A DNA stretch of 64,000 nucleotides from Spirosoma utsteinense (GTDB taxonomy: Bacteria; Bacteroidota; Bacteroidia; Cytophagales; Spirosomataceae). Below the pieces are notes generated by a model. That model saw nothing but the letters and a program-made list of their open reading frames with translations. It was not told where the DNA came from and searched no databases. The stretch spans positions 62,001-126,000 of the forward strand of contig NZ_VFIA01000001.1 of NCBI RefSeq assembly GCF_014282275.1, written 5' to 3'. Position 1 is the first letter of the stretch, and each line of letters begins with the position of its first letter. Made by a program: the position numbers and the translations under genes. This document shows, one piece after another, positions 52,015 through 61,927 of this stretch.

Positions 52015-52896
52015 ATGTACAGGAAGAAGGAGGGCTTCGCAGGCCAGCGCAGCTACGTGCTGCCAGCTGAGCTGAAAAAACAGATTACCGCTCATCCCTT
52101 ATGCGAATCATTGTACATCACCAATATCGGGTATTACCCGAAAGCTGCCTTTCACGACCGTGAGCGCCGTAAAGGATGCCCGCAACACATCCTGATTTAT
52201 TGCGTTCAGGGGGAAGGCTGGTATTACCTGAACGACAAAAAATACCGGGTGAAGCCTAATCAGGCCTTTATCCTGCCCGCCGACTCAGCGCATCGCTACG
52301 GCACCGACGCCCAAAACCCATGGACAATTTACTGGCTGCACTTCGCCGGTTCGCGCGCCCACCATTTTCTGCGTTTTCTCCAGCAGGAGGCCGACCCATC
52401 GCCGGTTACCGTATCCCCCCAGAACGAACGTTTTCTTCTTTTCGATGATATTTTTTCTCACGTCGAGATGTCGTTCAACATGGATAATATAGTGTATGCC
52501 AATACGAGTCTGGCTCGTTTTCTGGCCACGTTCAACAATGCCGTTTATAACCCAAACCCGGTTATCCAGCCCACCGCCGACCCCATCAGCCGGTCGATCG
52601 CGTTCATGAAAGCCAACCTGAGCCGCCCGCTCGATCTGGATGAACTGGCTCAGGTAGCGGGTATGTCGGCGTCGCATTATTCCGCTGTTTTCCGGTCGAA
52701 AGTTCAAAGTGCGCCCATTAACTTTTTCACGTTCCTGAAGATTCAGGAGGCCTGCCGCCAACTCGAAAACACACAACTTCGGATCAAAGAAGTGGCTTAT
52801 CAGATTGGCTACAGCGACCCGTACCACTTCAGCCGGGTCTTCACCAACATGATGGGGGTCTCTCCCCGCGACTTCCGGAAGCTTCGCAAAGGCTAA
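52015..52896 (+). CDS. AraC-family transcriptional regulator
   Basis: 293 residues. The N-terminal cupin-like sensor (about 30-165) carries Cys-Pro-Gln-His-Ile-Leu and Tyr-Tyr-Leu-Asn-Asp, typical of the AraC sugar-binding domain. Two helix-turn-helix units occupy about 195-290, the second with Ile-Lys-Glu-Val-Ala-Tyr-Gln-Ile-Gly-Tyr and Pro-Tyr-His-Phe-Ser-Arg-Val-Phe. It diverges from the MFS gene across about 100 bases, and its 3-prime end overlaps the DUF5107 gene's 3-prime end by four bases. It probably activates the surrounding glycan genes on binding a sugar. Confidence 0.94.
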   Translation: MYRKKEGFAGQRSYVLPAELKKQITAHPLCESLYITNIGYYPKAAFHDRERRKGCPQHILIYCVQGEGWYYLNDKKYRVKPNQAFILPADSAHRYGTDAQNPWTIYWLHFAGSRAHHFLRFLQQEADPSPVTVSPQNERFLLFDDIFSHVEMSFNMDNIVYANTSLARFLATFNNAVYNPNPVIQPTADPISRSIAFMKANLSRPLDLDELAQVAGMSASHYSAVFRSKVQSAPINFFTFLKIQEACRQLENTQLRIKEVAYQIGYSDPYHFSRVFTNMMGVSPRDFRKLRKG

Positions 52897-55800
52897 CCCG
52901 TTACTTCGTGCATACTTAAGAAACCGATCATCCTGCGGTGCAGAGCGGCCCCCTGATGACTGCTATCCAGCTGTAGGATATTGTCGAAATAGGTTTCGGC
53001 TTTGTGGCTGTTTCCATTGCCCAGCCCCAGGTACCCCAGGCCCATGAGGTAGTAACAATGGATACGATTACGGGTATCGAGGTCTGTATCGAAAACGAGC
53101 ATATCGGGAAGCGATACGGCGAAGTAGTCGATTTCGACGGCATCGTTCAGGTGTGTTTCGCCAAACTGGATCAGGCGGGTGAACAGCGTTTCTGCCCGTT
53201 GCTGCTGACCCAGTTTTTTCCAGGCCAGGCCCTGGTAGAAAACCTTGTCCGGCTGCTGGTCATTGTAGAAAACCGCCTGCACCGGCGTATTCAGGCCAAC
53301 TGTTGCCTTCTCATAGTAAGTGTGAGCGGTCTGCGTTTGCCCCATGGCTTCAAGGGCTAGCCCTTTCAGGTAAAGTATGTCGTTTTCCTGAACGCCGTAT
53401 AACTTACCTTCCCCCAGCGTAACCGGATACGTTTCGGCGGCAGTCAGCAAGGTGAGCGCTTCGGGGTAGTGCCCATCGAGCAGGGCCTGCTTTGCCAGTT
53501 CGATATGGCAGATCAGGTATTGGGTGACCACCTTGCCTTCGCCCCCTTCCCAGGGGTGGAATTGGCGGGTAGACAGGAGTGCCCGGGCCGTTTCATAATC
53601 GCCGAGCTGATTATAGAGCGTCAGGCGTTCGAGGTATAGATCGTCGCGCTGCTCTGTGGCGGATACATACTGCTCCAGCCGGTTCAGCCGCTCCCGATGG
53701 GGCTGGTTCAGCTTTTTGTATAGCTGATCCAGTTCCATAAGCACCCGCGCATCGTGCGTGTCGAGCGCAAACGCCCGTTCGAGGGCTTGGCGGGCTTTTT
53801 GGGGCTGCTGCTGCTTGTTGTAATAAGCCAGCGCCAGGTTCCGAAAAACAGTCGGGAAGGTATCGTTTAGCTGAGCCGACCGCTCCCAGGCGTCGATAGC
53901 CTCGGTATACTGCCGGTTGGCATACCAGAAATTGCCGAGGAAGTACCAGGTAGTAGCATGGTTAAAGGACTGGCCAGCGGGAGTATGTGTCAACGCCCAC
54001 TGCAATACCGCTAACTCCTCCAGGCGATTGGGGAAGACGAAGTCGGGGCTGGCGGTGGTTGCTTTTTGAAGCCAACCCCCACCCAATTCAGGCGTCCCCC
54101 GTTGCGCGTCGAAGAACGCCAGAAAGTAATAGACCAGGGGGTAAGCCGTCGTTGCCGACTGTTGCCAGTCCAGCAGAACACGGACGGCTTCGTCATACAA
54201 ACCCGCCTGACTGTAATCCAGGGCATATTCAAGGTAATTATGAACGGAATGCCGCATCAGCCGGGTCCGGTGCCGGGCGGTTTGCTGAGCAGCCTCTGGC
54301 TGGGTGTCCTGCTCGATGAACTGCTTTTCGAATAAACAGCCAACCTGAAGCGGGTCAATAGCCAGTGTGTCGTCAATAAGCTGTAGCGCTTCAGATAGTC
54401 GACCCAGTTTCCGGAGCAGCACAGTTTTTAAGTGCCGTGCCGAGTGCCCGTGCCAGTTCCGGACCAGCGACCGGTCGATCAGTTCCAGCGCCTGTGTGAA
54501 GTTCTTGCGTCGGGTGCTGATCCGCGCTAATTCCAGAAAACCCGTATCCTGCCAGGCAGCATTCCAGGTCGCCTTGTAAAATGAATCGAATGCCTCATCG
54601 AAGCGGGTTTGCTGGCTCAGACACAAGCCCAGGTTGTAGTGAGCTTCCCCATCGTACGGGTTCGGATTACGTTGGGTCAGCGTGCCCGTGGCCTGCCGGA
54701 AATAGGGCTCGGCTTTGGCAAACTGTCCCCGTCTGTAATACCATAACCCTAACGCATTGGCGCAACGGCTGTCGCGTGGATCGCGACGCAGGGCTTCCTC
54801 GTAATAGGCGGTTGCCACATAGGTAGCATGGCGGTACTGCTCAATATGTAACCCGGTCAGATACAGCTGCTCGTTGGACTCGACGGCTGCTGGCTCTTTG
54901 GCCGCCTGCGCCGGTTCCGGAATCGGCTGCGCAGTGGCTGTGGCTGGCTGATAGGCAACCAGTTCGAGACCGTCGGCGGTTTTAACCGATAACCGCAGCC
55001 GGGTAGGGTCCGTAACGGCCTGCACAACTGTATGTTGAAAAGGCGTAGCAGGAGTTATGTTCACCCGCTGGTCGAAAATAAGTTTGTCCGCCAGGGTAAG
55101 CTGAATACTTACATTAGGATAAGCTGTAGTGACGTAAACCCCAACGTAAATGTTGCCATCCGAAAGTTCCAGATTGACCGCAGCTTCTTTGGTGGCGTTT
55201 TTAACGATACCTATTTCGCTGAAGGGCATGAAATACTGGACGAACCGACGTTCTTCGTTCGGCATGATCCACGAAAAGTCGGGTTGATTATCGGTGAAAA
55301 CGCCGGTCATCAATTCGATGTAGGGTCCATCTTCGTCGGTCAGGTTGCGGTCCCAGGCATACCCAAATTCACCATTGCCCCAGGTCCATTGTTTTTTGCC
55401 CGGCGACACGTGATGATCGGCCACATGAAGTAATCCAGCCCGGGTGTCGTGTTCATAGCCGCCCATGAAATCGTAGGTGGACGAAATGGCCATGTAAGAC
55501 GTGGGTACGGGTATGTTTTTATACCAGGAGATATCCGTTCCGGGCGCGTAGTCGACTTTGTAGTAGGTGCCGGTAGCGATGGGGAAGGCCGATACGTCGC
55601 GTTTGCCATGGTCGAAGACTGCGTATATGTCGGGAGGGAAAATAGATTGATAGTGCTCATTTACTTTCACCGCTGGGTTGGCCCACCACAAAAATGTTTG
55701 CGGAAGGGAAGTGCGGTTGTATAAAACGCCATTTATTTCGAAGTACGCTTTGTCAGGGTACAGCCTGAAACCGGCCATACCTTTGGTTCGAAACATCCGT

Positions 55801-56258
55801 TCTACTTCACTTACCCACACCGTTTTAGAGCCGTCGGCGTGGGATTCGGTGGTGTAGTCGACCGGTTCGAAAGTGCTGGGCCGGTGATGCTGGGGCCAGT
55901 TGAACTCAATACCGCCGGAGATCCAGGGGCCTGTCAACCCAACCAGGGCCGGTTTGATGACCTGGTTGTAGTAAATGAAATGCCGGTCTTTGATTTTATC
56001 GTAGGCCATCTGAATGCGCCCCCCCAACTGCGGGAGGATCATGATCTTCAGATAGTCATTTTCGATGAATACGGCCTGATAGGCACGATCCTCTTTATGA
56101 TCGCTGATTGTCTCGATCACGGCATGCGGGTAAACGACCCCGCTGCTGCCCTGATACACCCGTTTCTCAAGAAACATCGGGTTCTTTTCGGGTGAACCGA
56201 CGCCGTAAGTCGGTAGGATCACCTGCTCTTCCCAAACGGTTACTGCCTGTTCCTTCAT
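52893..56258 (-). CDS. DUF5107 protein with long TPR array
   Basis: 1121 residues. The N-terminal part (about 1-400) is beta-rich and matches DUF5107, with Pro-Gln-Leu-Gly-Gly-Arg-Ile and Gly-Gly-Ile-Glu-Phe-Asn-Trp-Pro; the fold is thought to be related to galactose-mutarotase-like sandwiches. A linker rich in Pro and Ala (about 430-460) leads to some twelve or more TPR units (about 470-1110), such as Tyr-Tyr-Glu-Ala-Leu-Arg-Arg-Asp-Pro. No signal peptide is seen, so it is probably cytoplasmic. It sits 43 bases after the GH2 gene in an operon, which suggests a role in handling a sugar or its product, but the activity is unknown. Confidence 0.85.
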   Translation of the reverse strand: MKEQAVTVWEEQVILPTYGVGSPEKNPMFLEKRVYQGSSGVVYPHAVIETISDHKEDRAYQAVFIENDYLKIMILPQLGGRIQMAYDKIKDRHFIYYNQVIKPALVGLTGPWISGGIEFNWPQHHRPSTFEPVDYTTESHADGSKTVWVSEVERMFRTKGMAGFRLYPDKAYFEINGVLYNRTSLPQTFLWWANPAVKVNEHYQSIFPPDIYAVFDHGKRDVSAFPIATGTYYKVDYAPGTDISWYKNIPVPTSYMAISSTYDFMGGYEHDTRAGLLHVADHHVSPGKKQWTWGNGEFGYAWDRNLTDEDGPYIELMTGVFTDNQPDFSWIMPNEERRFVQYFMPFSEIGIVKNATKEAAVNLELSDGNIYVGVYVTTAYPNVSIQLTLADKLIFDQRVNITPATPFQHTVVQAVTDPTRLRLSVKTADGLELVAYQPATATAQPIPEPAQAAKEPAAVESNEQLYLTGLHIEQYRHATYVATAYYEEALRRDPRDSRCANALGLWYYRRGQFAKAEPYFRQATGTLTQRNPNPYDGEAHYNLGLCLSQQTRFDEAFDSFYKATWNAAWQDTGFLELARISTRRKNFTQALELIDRSLVRNWHGHSARHLKTVLLRKLGRLSEALQLIDDTLAIDPLQVGCLFEKQFIEQDTQPEAAQQTARHRTRLMRHSVHNYLEYALDYSQAGLYDEAVRVLLDWQQSATTAYPLVYYFLAFFDAQRGTPELGGGWLQKATTASPDFVFPNRLEELAVLQWALTHTPAGQSFNHATTWYFLGNFWYANRQYTEAIDAWERSAQLNDTFPTVFRNLALAYYNKQQQPQKARQALERAFALDTHDARVLMELDQLYKKLNQPHRERLNRLEQYVSATEQRDDLYLERLTLYNQLGDYETARALLSTRQFHPWEGGEGKVVTQYLICHIELAKQALLDGHYPEALTLLTAAETYPVTLGEGKLYGVQENDILYLKGLALEAMGQTQTAHTYYEKATVGLNTPVQAVFYNDQQPDKVFYQGLAWKKLGQQQRAETLFTRLIQFGETHLNDAVEIDYFAVSLPDMLVFDTDLDTRNRIHCYYLMGLGYLGLGNGNSHKAETYFDNILQLDSSHQGAALHRRMIGFLSMHEVTG

Positions 56259-56301
56259 GATATGTTCCTGGTACGGATTGACAAGCGTGTCGGATACGTT
56301 T

Positions 56302-59220
56302 CTAGTTTTTCTGGCCCGGTAACGATGAGGATAATTCCTCGTTGAACAGGGCGCTTACCTGTTGGGGGTCTAACGCTAAGGTCGGATTAAAGCGGGCACT
56401 GTTCATGTAACGGAGCAGACTATACTTCAGCTGGCGGGCCGATGGGCGCCGGGCCAGGTCAGATTCCAGATCGACGCTACAGACCATCAGCTTTCCTTTA
56501 CCCACTTTGCCTTCGAAAGCCAGCGACAGCCGCCGGTTTTCAAACCAGTTATCAATGGGCTGTATCAGGGGGCGGAGCTGTTTGGGGAAATCGGTTAAAA
56601 GAACGACCTGTGAATGGCTGACAATATCCTGCCACTGGTAGTTACTGCTGGCCTCGGTGGGGAAGGTGGCAAACAACGGATGGGCCGGATCGCACAGCAG
56701 GCCGAGGGTATGTGGTGCCTGATTTTTTGTCCACGACGTGTTCCAGAATACGCTCGAAAAACCAATGGCCACTTCAGCGCCTTTGCCGGGTTTGACGCGT
56801 CCAAACGGGAGCAGCAGCACGTTGGCCCCCTGTTGTAACTGCTTTATCACGTCGGGGGTAAGGCGTTGCGCTACGACTACTTTACCCGTTGCAGCATCGG
56901 CATCAAGGCCTGCGGGATACACCCACAGGTTCCAGGAATTGGTAATCCGCGTTCCTTTCAGGGATACCTTCAGGGTGAGCATTGTTGGCTTTTTGAACGA
57001 AGACAGCGGCACCTGAACCATACCGACCGGCTGCCCATTGTCGAATGTCACATGCTCCTTCTTCAGACTGCCGGACTGGTATACTTTCCCGTTCGTATCC
57101 ACTACCTGCCAGCCAATCGTCTGATCGTGCAGCTCGCTGGCACCGAAATGAGCAATCTCCAGAGCTGCCCGCAGCGTTTCGGTATTTTCGTAGATGAGCT
57201 TGTCCATCCGCGCCAGCAGCACGGTTGCGTTGGTAAAGGTTCGGTATTCTTCCGGCGTCGTATATCCTTTCGATTCCCAGAACACGTCCAGCGCGCCGAC
57301 CAGGGCCGTACCCTGACCCGGGAAATCGTGCAGGCCCAGCAGCTGAAACCCGCCAAAGCCGGGTGTTCGCAGGGCCGCTTCAATATCCGCTTTGTAGCAG
57401 AGGGTTTGTAGCCGACCCGATGCGTTCAAAAAAGCCTCTGCCTGATCGCCCATGCCCGCTTCGTTGAGCGTCTCGTTGAAAATTTCGAAGTTGGTTGCTT
57501 TCACAACACCCGTGTATTTCTTTATTTCTTTGAAGTTAGGGTAAGCGCACCATTGCCCGATCTCATGACTTACATATGGTACCGTCAAGGCCTGGGTCGT
57601 TTCCCGCCAATCGTAGCTGGTTCGTGGGATTCCTTTATTGATGATGCTGTTTACGCCTTCGCCCCATTGCTGAACCCGCGCCTTGGAGTCGATATTGAAC
57701 TGGTTTTCGGGTAAGATCGGCCAGCCTGCGCCACTGGTGTATAGTCGGCGTGAATCCTTGTGTTTGAAGTGATCGACCCACCGCCCCAGAAAGTCGTTCT
57801 GGCCAGCACCACCGGGTTCATTCCCGTACGACATCATACAAAATGATGGATGATTTCCGTATGTTTTGAGAATCTCTTCTGACTCCTGATAAATGAACGC
57901 ATCGACAACACCGCCCGTACCAACGGCGCTGCTCTGATTCGCCCAGAGCGGACTTTCGACGTACAGGTAGAGGCCAAGCCGATCGGCCACGCGGAAAGCG
58001 GCCTCGGGTGGACACCAGGAGTGGAATCGAAGGTGATTCAGACCGTATTGCTGGGCAGTTTTCATGATTTTTTCCCAGTATGGCTCCGTCGTAGGTGGAT
58101 AACCGGTCAGGGGAAAGGTAGCACATTCAACATCGCCCCGCAGAAAAATAGGCCGTCCGTTCATGGTGAACCGTGTACCCTGCGTACTGATCTCGCGCAT
58201 ACCAAATGTCACGTCCTGCTCCGAAAGCGGCTTCCCCTGCTCATCGATTAACTGAACAGCCAGGCTATATAAATTAGGTGTAAACTCATCCCAAAGCAGA
58301 GGATTCGCTAGCTGGTAAGATGTGGTTAGGGACGACGCTTCGGTTGATGAACTGACTGGTAACTCAACTGCCGGCAAGGGCTTCGCGTCCGCCTGAAGGC
58401 TCCTGGCCTGTAGGCGAACCGTTCCCTTAAATGTTTGGCGACGGGGCTGGTTCAACGAAAAACGAACGGAAACGGCTTTGGCAGCCAGGTTCGGAAACAG
58501 CTGAACGTTGTCTATATACGTTTTGGAGCTGCTCAGGAGCGATAAATCACCCACCAGCCCGTTCCAGTTGGTTTGCGTATGGTCACTGATACTATGCGAA
58601 TTGGGTCCCAGGTGGGTTTTGACGCGGTTATCGACCCGCACGACAAGGGTGTTTCGACCGGGCTTGAGATAGGGCGTCACGTCGAACTGATGGGGAGCGA
58701 CCAGGCTGTTGCGCGTGCCACAGAACTGGCCGTTCACGTAGACCATCGTCTCCCAGTGGCATCGCTCCAGGTTCAGCGTAATCCGCTGGTTGGTCCAGTT
58801 GTCTGGCAGGTCAATTTGCCGCTTGTACCAGGCGGGTCCGGCAAAGTAGTGGAGGGGTTTAAGCCAGAAAGGTATTTTGATGTCACCTTCCCGGTATTTT
58901 CCGTATTTGGCCTCGACGAAATACGTGCTGTCGACGATATCACCGACCCAGGGCGTTTGCAGGGTAACCTTATCCCCCTTGCCGTTCTCTGTCAGGGAGC
59001 CAGGCAGTTTTACCCGATCGGGAAAGGGAAACAGCCACCAGTGTTCACGTATGCCTTTGTCGTCCCGGTCTAATCGAAGCTGCCAGTCCCCCGCTAACGA
59101 AAGCCGGTGCTGACTGAAGGATTGAATTGGGCTGCCAAGCCAGATATAACTAAACAGAAGGGGTACTATAAACCAGTTCAGCTGTGTTTTAATCCAGATC
59201 AACACCGTTGCCTGCTTCAT
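56302..59220 (-). CDS. Glycoside hydrolase family 2 protein
   Basis: 972 residues. A hydrophobic N-terminal stretch (about 15-35) ending in Ser-Phe-Ser-Gln is a signal peptide. The jelly-roll sugar-binding domain follows (about 40-235, with Ala-Gly-Pro-Ala-Trp-Tyr and Val-Tyr-Val-Asn-Gly), then an immunoglobulin-like domain and the TIM barrel. The likely acid/base is Glu468 in Tyr-Gly-Asn-Glu-Pro and the likely nucleophile is Glu553 in Ser-His-Glu-Ile-Gly-Gln-Trp. Family 2 enzymes cut beta-galactosides, beta-mannosides, beta-glucuronides or related bonds; the substrate here is open. It is the first gene of the DUF5107 operon and would act in the periplasm. Confidence 0.92.
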   Translation of the reverse strand: MKQATVLIWIKTQLNWFIVPLLFSYIWLGSPIQSFSQHRLSLAGDWQLRLDRDDKGIREHWWLFPFPDRVKLPGSLTENGKGDKVTLQTPWVGDIVDSTYFVEAKYGKYREGDIKIPFWLKPLHYFAGPAWYKRQIDLPDNWTNQRITLNLERCHWETMVYVNGQFCGTRNSLVAPHQFDVTPYLKPGRNTLVVRVDNRVKTHLGPNSHSISDHTQTNWNGLVGDLSLLSSSKTYIDNVQLFPNLAAKAVSVRFSLNQPRRQTFKGTVRLQARSLQADAKPLPAVELPVSSSTEASSLTTSYQLANPLLWDEFTPNLYSLAVQLIDEQGKPLSEQDVTFGMREISTQGTRFTMNGRPIFLRGDVECATFPLTGYPPTTEPYWEKIMKTAQQYGLNHLRFHSWCPPEAAFRVADRLGLYLYVESPLWANQSSAVGTGGVVDAFIYQESEEILKTYGNHPSFCMMSYGNEPGGAGQNDFLGRWVDHFKHKDSRRLYTSGAGWPILPENQFNIDSKARVQQWGEGVNSIINKGIPRTSYDWRETTQALTVPYVSHEIGQWCAYPNFKEIKKYTGVVKATNFEIFNETLNEAGMGDQAEAFLNASGRLQTLCYKADIEAALRTPGFGGFQLLGLHDFPGQGTALVGALDVFWESKGYTTPEEYRTFTNATVLLARMDKLIYENTETLRAALEIAHFGASELHDQTIGWQVVDTNGKVYQSGSLKKEHVTFDNGQPVGMVQVPLSSFKKPTMLTLKVSLKGTRITNSWNLWVYPAGLDADAATGKVVVAQRLTPDVIKQLQQGANVLLLPFGRVKPGKGAEVAIGFSSVFWNTSWTKNQAPHTLGLLCDPAHPLFATFPTEASSNYQWQDIVSHSQVVLLTDFPKQLRPLIQPIDNWFENRRLSLAFEGKVGKGKLMVCSVDLESDLARRPSARQLKYSLLRYMNSARFNPTLALDPQQVSALFNEELSSSLPGQKN

Positions 59221-59594
59221 GGGTTTGCTCGTTTTTTCTACAAATAACCTAGTTCATTCCAGGATAAACCATAGTGTTAATTGGGGAAAAGATGGACGAT
59301 TTTATGGTTATCATCACGAGATTATCATCCGGTTAACTACTCTTTCTTCGATCAGCTAAGACCAATTGATTGCCAAGGACTGAGAGTGAGCAGAATCTAC
59401 GGTGATGACCGATTGCAATGAATGGGAAGCAACCTGTTCGTCGCGTGCAAACCAAGAGCGAATCAGGCTAACGGCAGGATGGTAATTGGATGAGTTTTTA
59501 AGGGAAGCGAGCCGTTTTAAAGAAGAGGTGCAGCTGGCAGCGGCCGACTTTCAGGCCCTCACATTCGTTTCCGAATGCCTATGAGTAGGGGCAT
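59221..59594. other. Non-coding stretch upstream of the GH2 gene
   Basis: About 370 bases. It must hold the minus-strand promoter of the GH2 operon, but no exact box was found. One short open frame of about 32 codons ends at 59584 and reads as soluble protein (Phe-Leu-Arg-Glu-Ala-Ser-Arg-Phe-Lys-Glu-Glu); it has no usable start and may be a gene remnant. Confidence 0.4.
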
Positions 59595-59635
59595 AAAAAA
59601 ACGTCTAAATGACTGGTGAACAGTTATTTAGACGT
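59595..59635 (-). terminator. Terminator of tRNA-Met
   Basis: A 10-bp stem (59601-59610 with 59626-59635), with a small 4-bp hairpin in its loop, is followed on the minus strand by seven T residues. It lies nine bases past the tRNA 3-prime end. Confidence 0.9.
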
Positions 59636-59643
59636 GATATAAG

Positions 59644-59717
59644 TAGCGGGGAGCAGGATCGAACTGCCGACCTTAGGGTTATGAATCCTACGCTCTAACC
59701 ATCTGAGCTACCCCGCC
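59644..59717 (-). tRNA. tRNA-Met (anticodon CAT)
   Basis: A 74-base cloverleaf on the minus strand: 7-bp acceptor stem with one G-T pair, GCTC D-stem, anticodon stem with a terminal A-C mismatch, anticodon CAT at 59683-59681, and a TTCGATC T-loop. The 3-prime CCA is not encoded. The G-T-closed acceptor and the lack of three G-C pairs in the anticodon stem argue against the initiator form. The lysidine-modified isoleucine tRNA, which also has a CAT anticodon, cannot be fully excluded. Confidence 0.93.
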
Positions 59718-59768
59718 GTTTTGATGCCACAAAAGTAGGTAAAATTTGTGCTAACGCAAAGAAGTGCG

Positions 59769-59800
59769 TTGACATTCGCAAAAATTTTCGTTTACCTTTG
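59769..59800 (+). promoter_or_regulatory. Bacteroidota promoter of the START-like gene
   Basis: TTG at 59769-59771 and TACCTTTG at 59793-59800 are separated by 21 bases, a good match to the phylum consensus. Transcription would begin near 59807, giving a leader of about 22 bases before the ATG at 59829. Confidence 0.65.
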
Positions 59801-59828
59801 CCAAGGTCCCCTTGCCATCATAAACACT

Positions 59829-60221
59829 ATGGAGAAATTGAAATTTGTTGCCGAATACGAACTTCGGGCATCTCCCAAAATGCTTTTCCCGTATATCAGT
59901 ACTGCTTCTGGTTTATCGCAATGGTTTGCCAGTAAAGTCAATACCATGCCTGAGCAGCGGTTCGATTTCCAATGGGACAACGAAAGTCACATTGCCCGGC
60001 AGGTATCGCTGAGGCAGAATAAAGGCGTTCGGTTTGAGTTTTTAGATACAGCAGAAAACGGAGCTGACAATAATTACGTCGAGTTCCGCGTCGACCAGTC
60101 AGAGCTTACGCAGTCTACTTATCTGCGGGTCACCGACTACTCCTCCACCAATGACGAAGACGAACTCAAAGACTTATGGGACGGTTTAATGGATAAGCTG
60201 AAGGAGATCGTTGGAAGTTAA
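59829..60221 (+). CDS. START-like (SRPBCC/AHSA1-type) protein
   Basis: 130 residues from the ATG at 59829. An earlier in-frame ATG at 59748 lies upstream of the promoter and is rejected. The Glu-Leu-Arg-Ala-Ser-Pro-Lys-Met-Leu-Phe-Pro-Tyr-Ile and Leu-Ser-Gln-Trp-Phe-Ala segments are typical of the START-like hydrophobic-pocket fold of the AHSA1 type in Bacteroidota. It is a small cytoplasmic protein, and its ligand or client is unknown. The next gene on the strand, a permease, starts 90 bases later. Confidence 0.87.
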   Translation: MEKLKFVAEYELRASPKMLFPYISTASGLSQWFASKVNTMPEQRFDFQWDNESHIARQVSLRQNKGVRFEFLDTAENGADNNYVEFRVDQSELTQSTYLRVTDYSSTNDEDELKDLWDGLMDKLKEIVGS

Positions 60222-60311
60222 AAAAGTATAATGACTAGTGGATACTGACCAATGGCTCGTTATTAAGTAAGCCGATTATACTGTCGGGAACGCCCGTTGC
60301 TTTGTTCATCC

Positions 60312-61823
60312 ATGAAGAAGATTGATAAATTAGTACTCGGCTCATTTTGGGGGCCGTTCTTTCTTACGCTTGGCGTCGTCATCTTTATCTTCCTGATGAG
60401 GCTGCTGATGTTCTACATTGATGAGTTCGTTTCAAAGGACCTCGATATTGCTACCTTTGGCCGGCTTCTTTTTTACTTCGCTCTACTTACCATCCCAACG
60501 GCACTGCCGCTGGCCGTGCTACTGTCGTCGCTGATGACGTTTGGTAACCTCGGCGAGTTTTTTGAACTGACCGCGCTCAAAAGTGCCGGCATTTCCCTTA
60601 CCCGTGCCATGCGCCCGCTGCTGATCGTTGCGGTATTTATCAGTGCCTTCTCCTTTTGGTTTAACAACAGCGTATCCCCCTGGGCAAACCTGAAGGGATA
60701 TAGTCTGCTTTATGACATAAAAACGGCTAAAGCTACACTGAACCTGAAAGAAGGTATTTTTTACAGTGACCTGCCAGGGTATAGTATCAAAGTCGATACG
60801 AAGGTAAAAGCGGCTGAAGGAAGCACAACCGGCGATCTGCTCAAGGGACTGGTTATTTACAAGCACCCGATGAGTGGTGTCGAAACGGGAAACCGCGAAA
60901 TTATCCTCGCTGATTCCGGGCGTATGTATACCAGCAAAGACCGCAGTTATCTTGTTTTCGAGCTTTTCAATGGAAACGATTATCAGGAGTACGCCGATAA
61001 CAATAGTGTAAGCTATGCCAGCACCGCATCCCAGCGAAAAGGCTCACAGTTCATGCGAAACGGGTTTAAAGATTACCGTCTGGTAATTAGTCTGGAGTCG
61101 TTCGGTATTAAACGCACCGACGAGAACCAGTTTGAGTACCACGAGTACATGAAAAATCTGAATGAACTGTCGACGCTGACCGACTCCCTGCGGAACGATT
61201 ACAAATCGACCAGTCTGAATATAGCCAGTACATCAAGGCAGTACTACAGCTATCAGTTCAAGGCCGATGTGGCTGTCCCTCAGAAGAAAATAAAAGACGG
61301 GAAATGGGTAGACACGCTCTTGAAAAAGCAGGAACTGAACCGGCCTGATTTGACCCAGTCGGCATTGACCCAGGCACAAACCATTCTTTCCTATGCCAGC
61401 TCCAACGTATCCTATCTGACCGAGAAGGAGAAAAACGTGTGGAAGTACCAGTTGGAAACCCACCATAAGTTCACTCAGGCCATTGCTATCTTCGTTATGT
61501 TTCTGATCGGGGCATCTATGGGAGCAATTATCAAGAAGGGCGGATTTGGATTACCGGTTCTGATCGCCATTGTGTTTTTTATCTTTCTGTATATCCTGAC
61601 CATTGCAGGCGACAAGTATGCTAAAGATGGCTTGCTATGGGTGCCGTTGGGCGCGTGGCTGGCCAATATTGTGTTGTTCCCTGTTGGCCTCTTTCTTATG
61701 CAGCGTGCCCGTCACGATTCGCGTCTGTTCGATAAAGACGTATATATAATAGCGTGGGAGAAACTAAGACGGAGATGGATCGCCTACCGGAGTAAACGCG
61801 CTTCGGCCGGCAGCCCGGCGTAG
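60312..61823 (+). CDS. LptF/LptG-family permease
   Basis: 503 residues from the ATG at 60312; a GTT-preceded ATG at 60297 would add five residues. Three membrane helices at the N-terminus (about 10-115), a long periplasmic jelly-roll region (about 120-375) and three helices at the C-terminus (about 395-480) form the YjgP/YjgQ layout. These proteins pair with LptB2 to pull lipopolysaccharide out of the inner membrane and hand it to LptC and LptA. The conserved N-terminal Leu-Val-Leu-Gly-Ser-Phe-Trp and Gly-Asn-Leu-Gly-Glu-Phe segments are present. LptF and LptG cannot be told apart from one copy. Confidence 0.93.
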   Translation: MKKIDKLVLGSFWGPFFLTLGVVIFIFLMRLLMFYIDEFVSKDLDIATFGRLLFYFALLTIPTALPLAVLLSSLMTFGNLGEFFELTALKSAGISLTRAMRPLLIVAVFISAFSFWFNNSVSPWANLKGYSLLYDIKTAKATLNLKEGIFYSDLPGYSIKVDTKVKAAEGSTTGDLLKGLVIYKHPMSGVETGNREIILADSGRMYTSKDRSYLVFELFNGNDYQEYADNNSVSYASTASQRKGSQFMRNGFKDYRLVISLESFGIKRTDENQFEYHEYMKNLNELSTLTDSLRNDYKSTSLNIASTSRQYYSYQFKADVAVPQKKIKDGKWVDTLLKKQELNRPDLTQSALTQAQTILSYASSNVSYLTEKEKNVWKYQLETHHKFTQAIAIFVMFLIGASMGAIIKKGGFGLPVLIAIVFFIFLYILTIAGDKYAKDGLLWVPLGAWLANIVLFPVGLFLMQRARHDSRLFDKDVYIIAWEKLRRRWIAYRSKRASAGSPA

Positions 61824-61878
61824 GGGTCAAGGCTGACTATTCAGTTACCTTTTTCGTCAAGAATATCAGCTTTTTTGC

Positions 61879-61886
61879 TATCTTTG
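61879..61886 (+). promoter_or_regulatory. Bacteroidota -7 box of rpsO (TATCTTTG)
   Basis: An exact TAnnTTTG match 41 bases before the rpsO start. A TTTTCG stretch about 22 bases upstream may be the -33 element, with a weak match. Confidence 0.6.
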
Positions 61887-61927
61887 CACCCAAATTCATT
61901 TTTTCAATTATAATTAGCTGTCTGAAG

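Noticed and set aside
59490..59584. Short protein-like frame upstream of tRNA-Met
   Set aside because: Without a start codon and with in-frame stops just upstream, it cannot be a working gene; at most a remnant.
59644..59717. tRNA as initiator methionine tRNA
   Set aside because: The acceptor stem is closed by G-T rather than mismatched and the anticodon stem lacks three G-C pairs.
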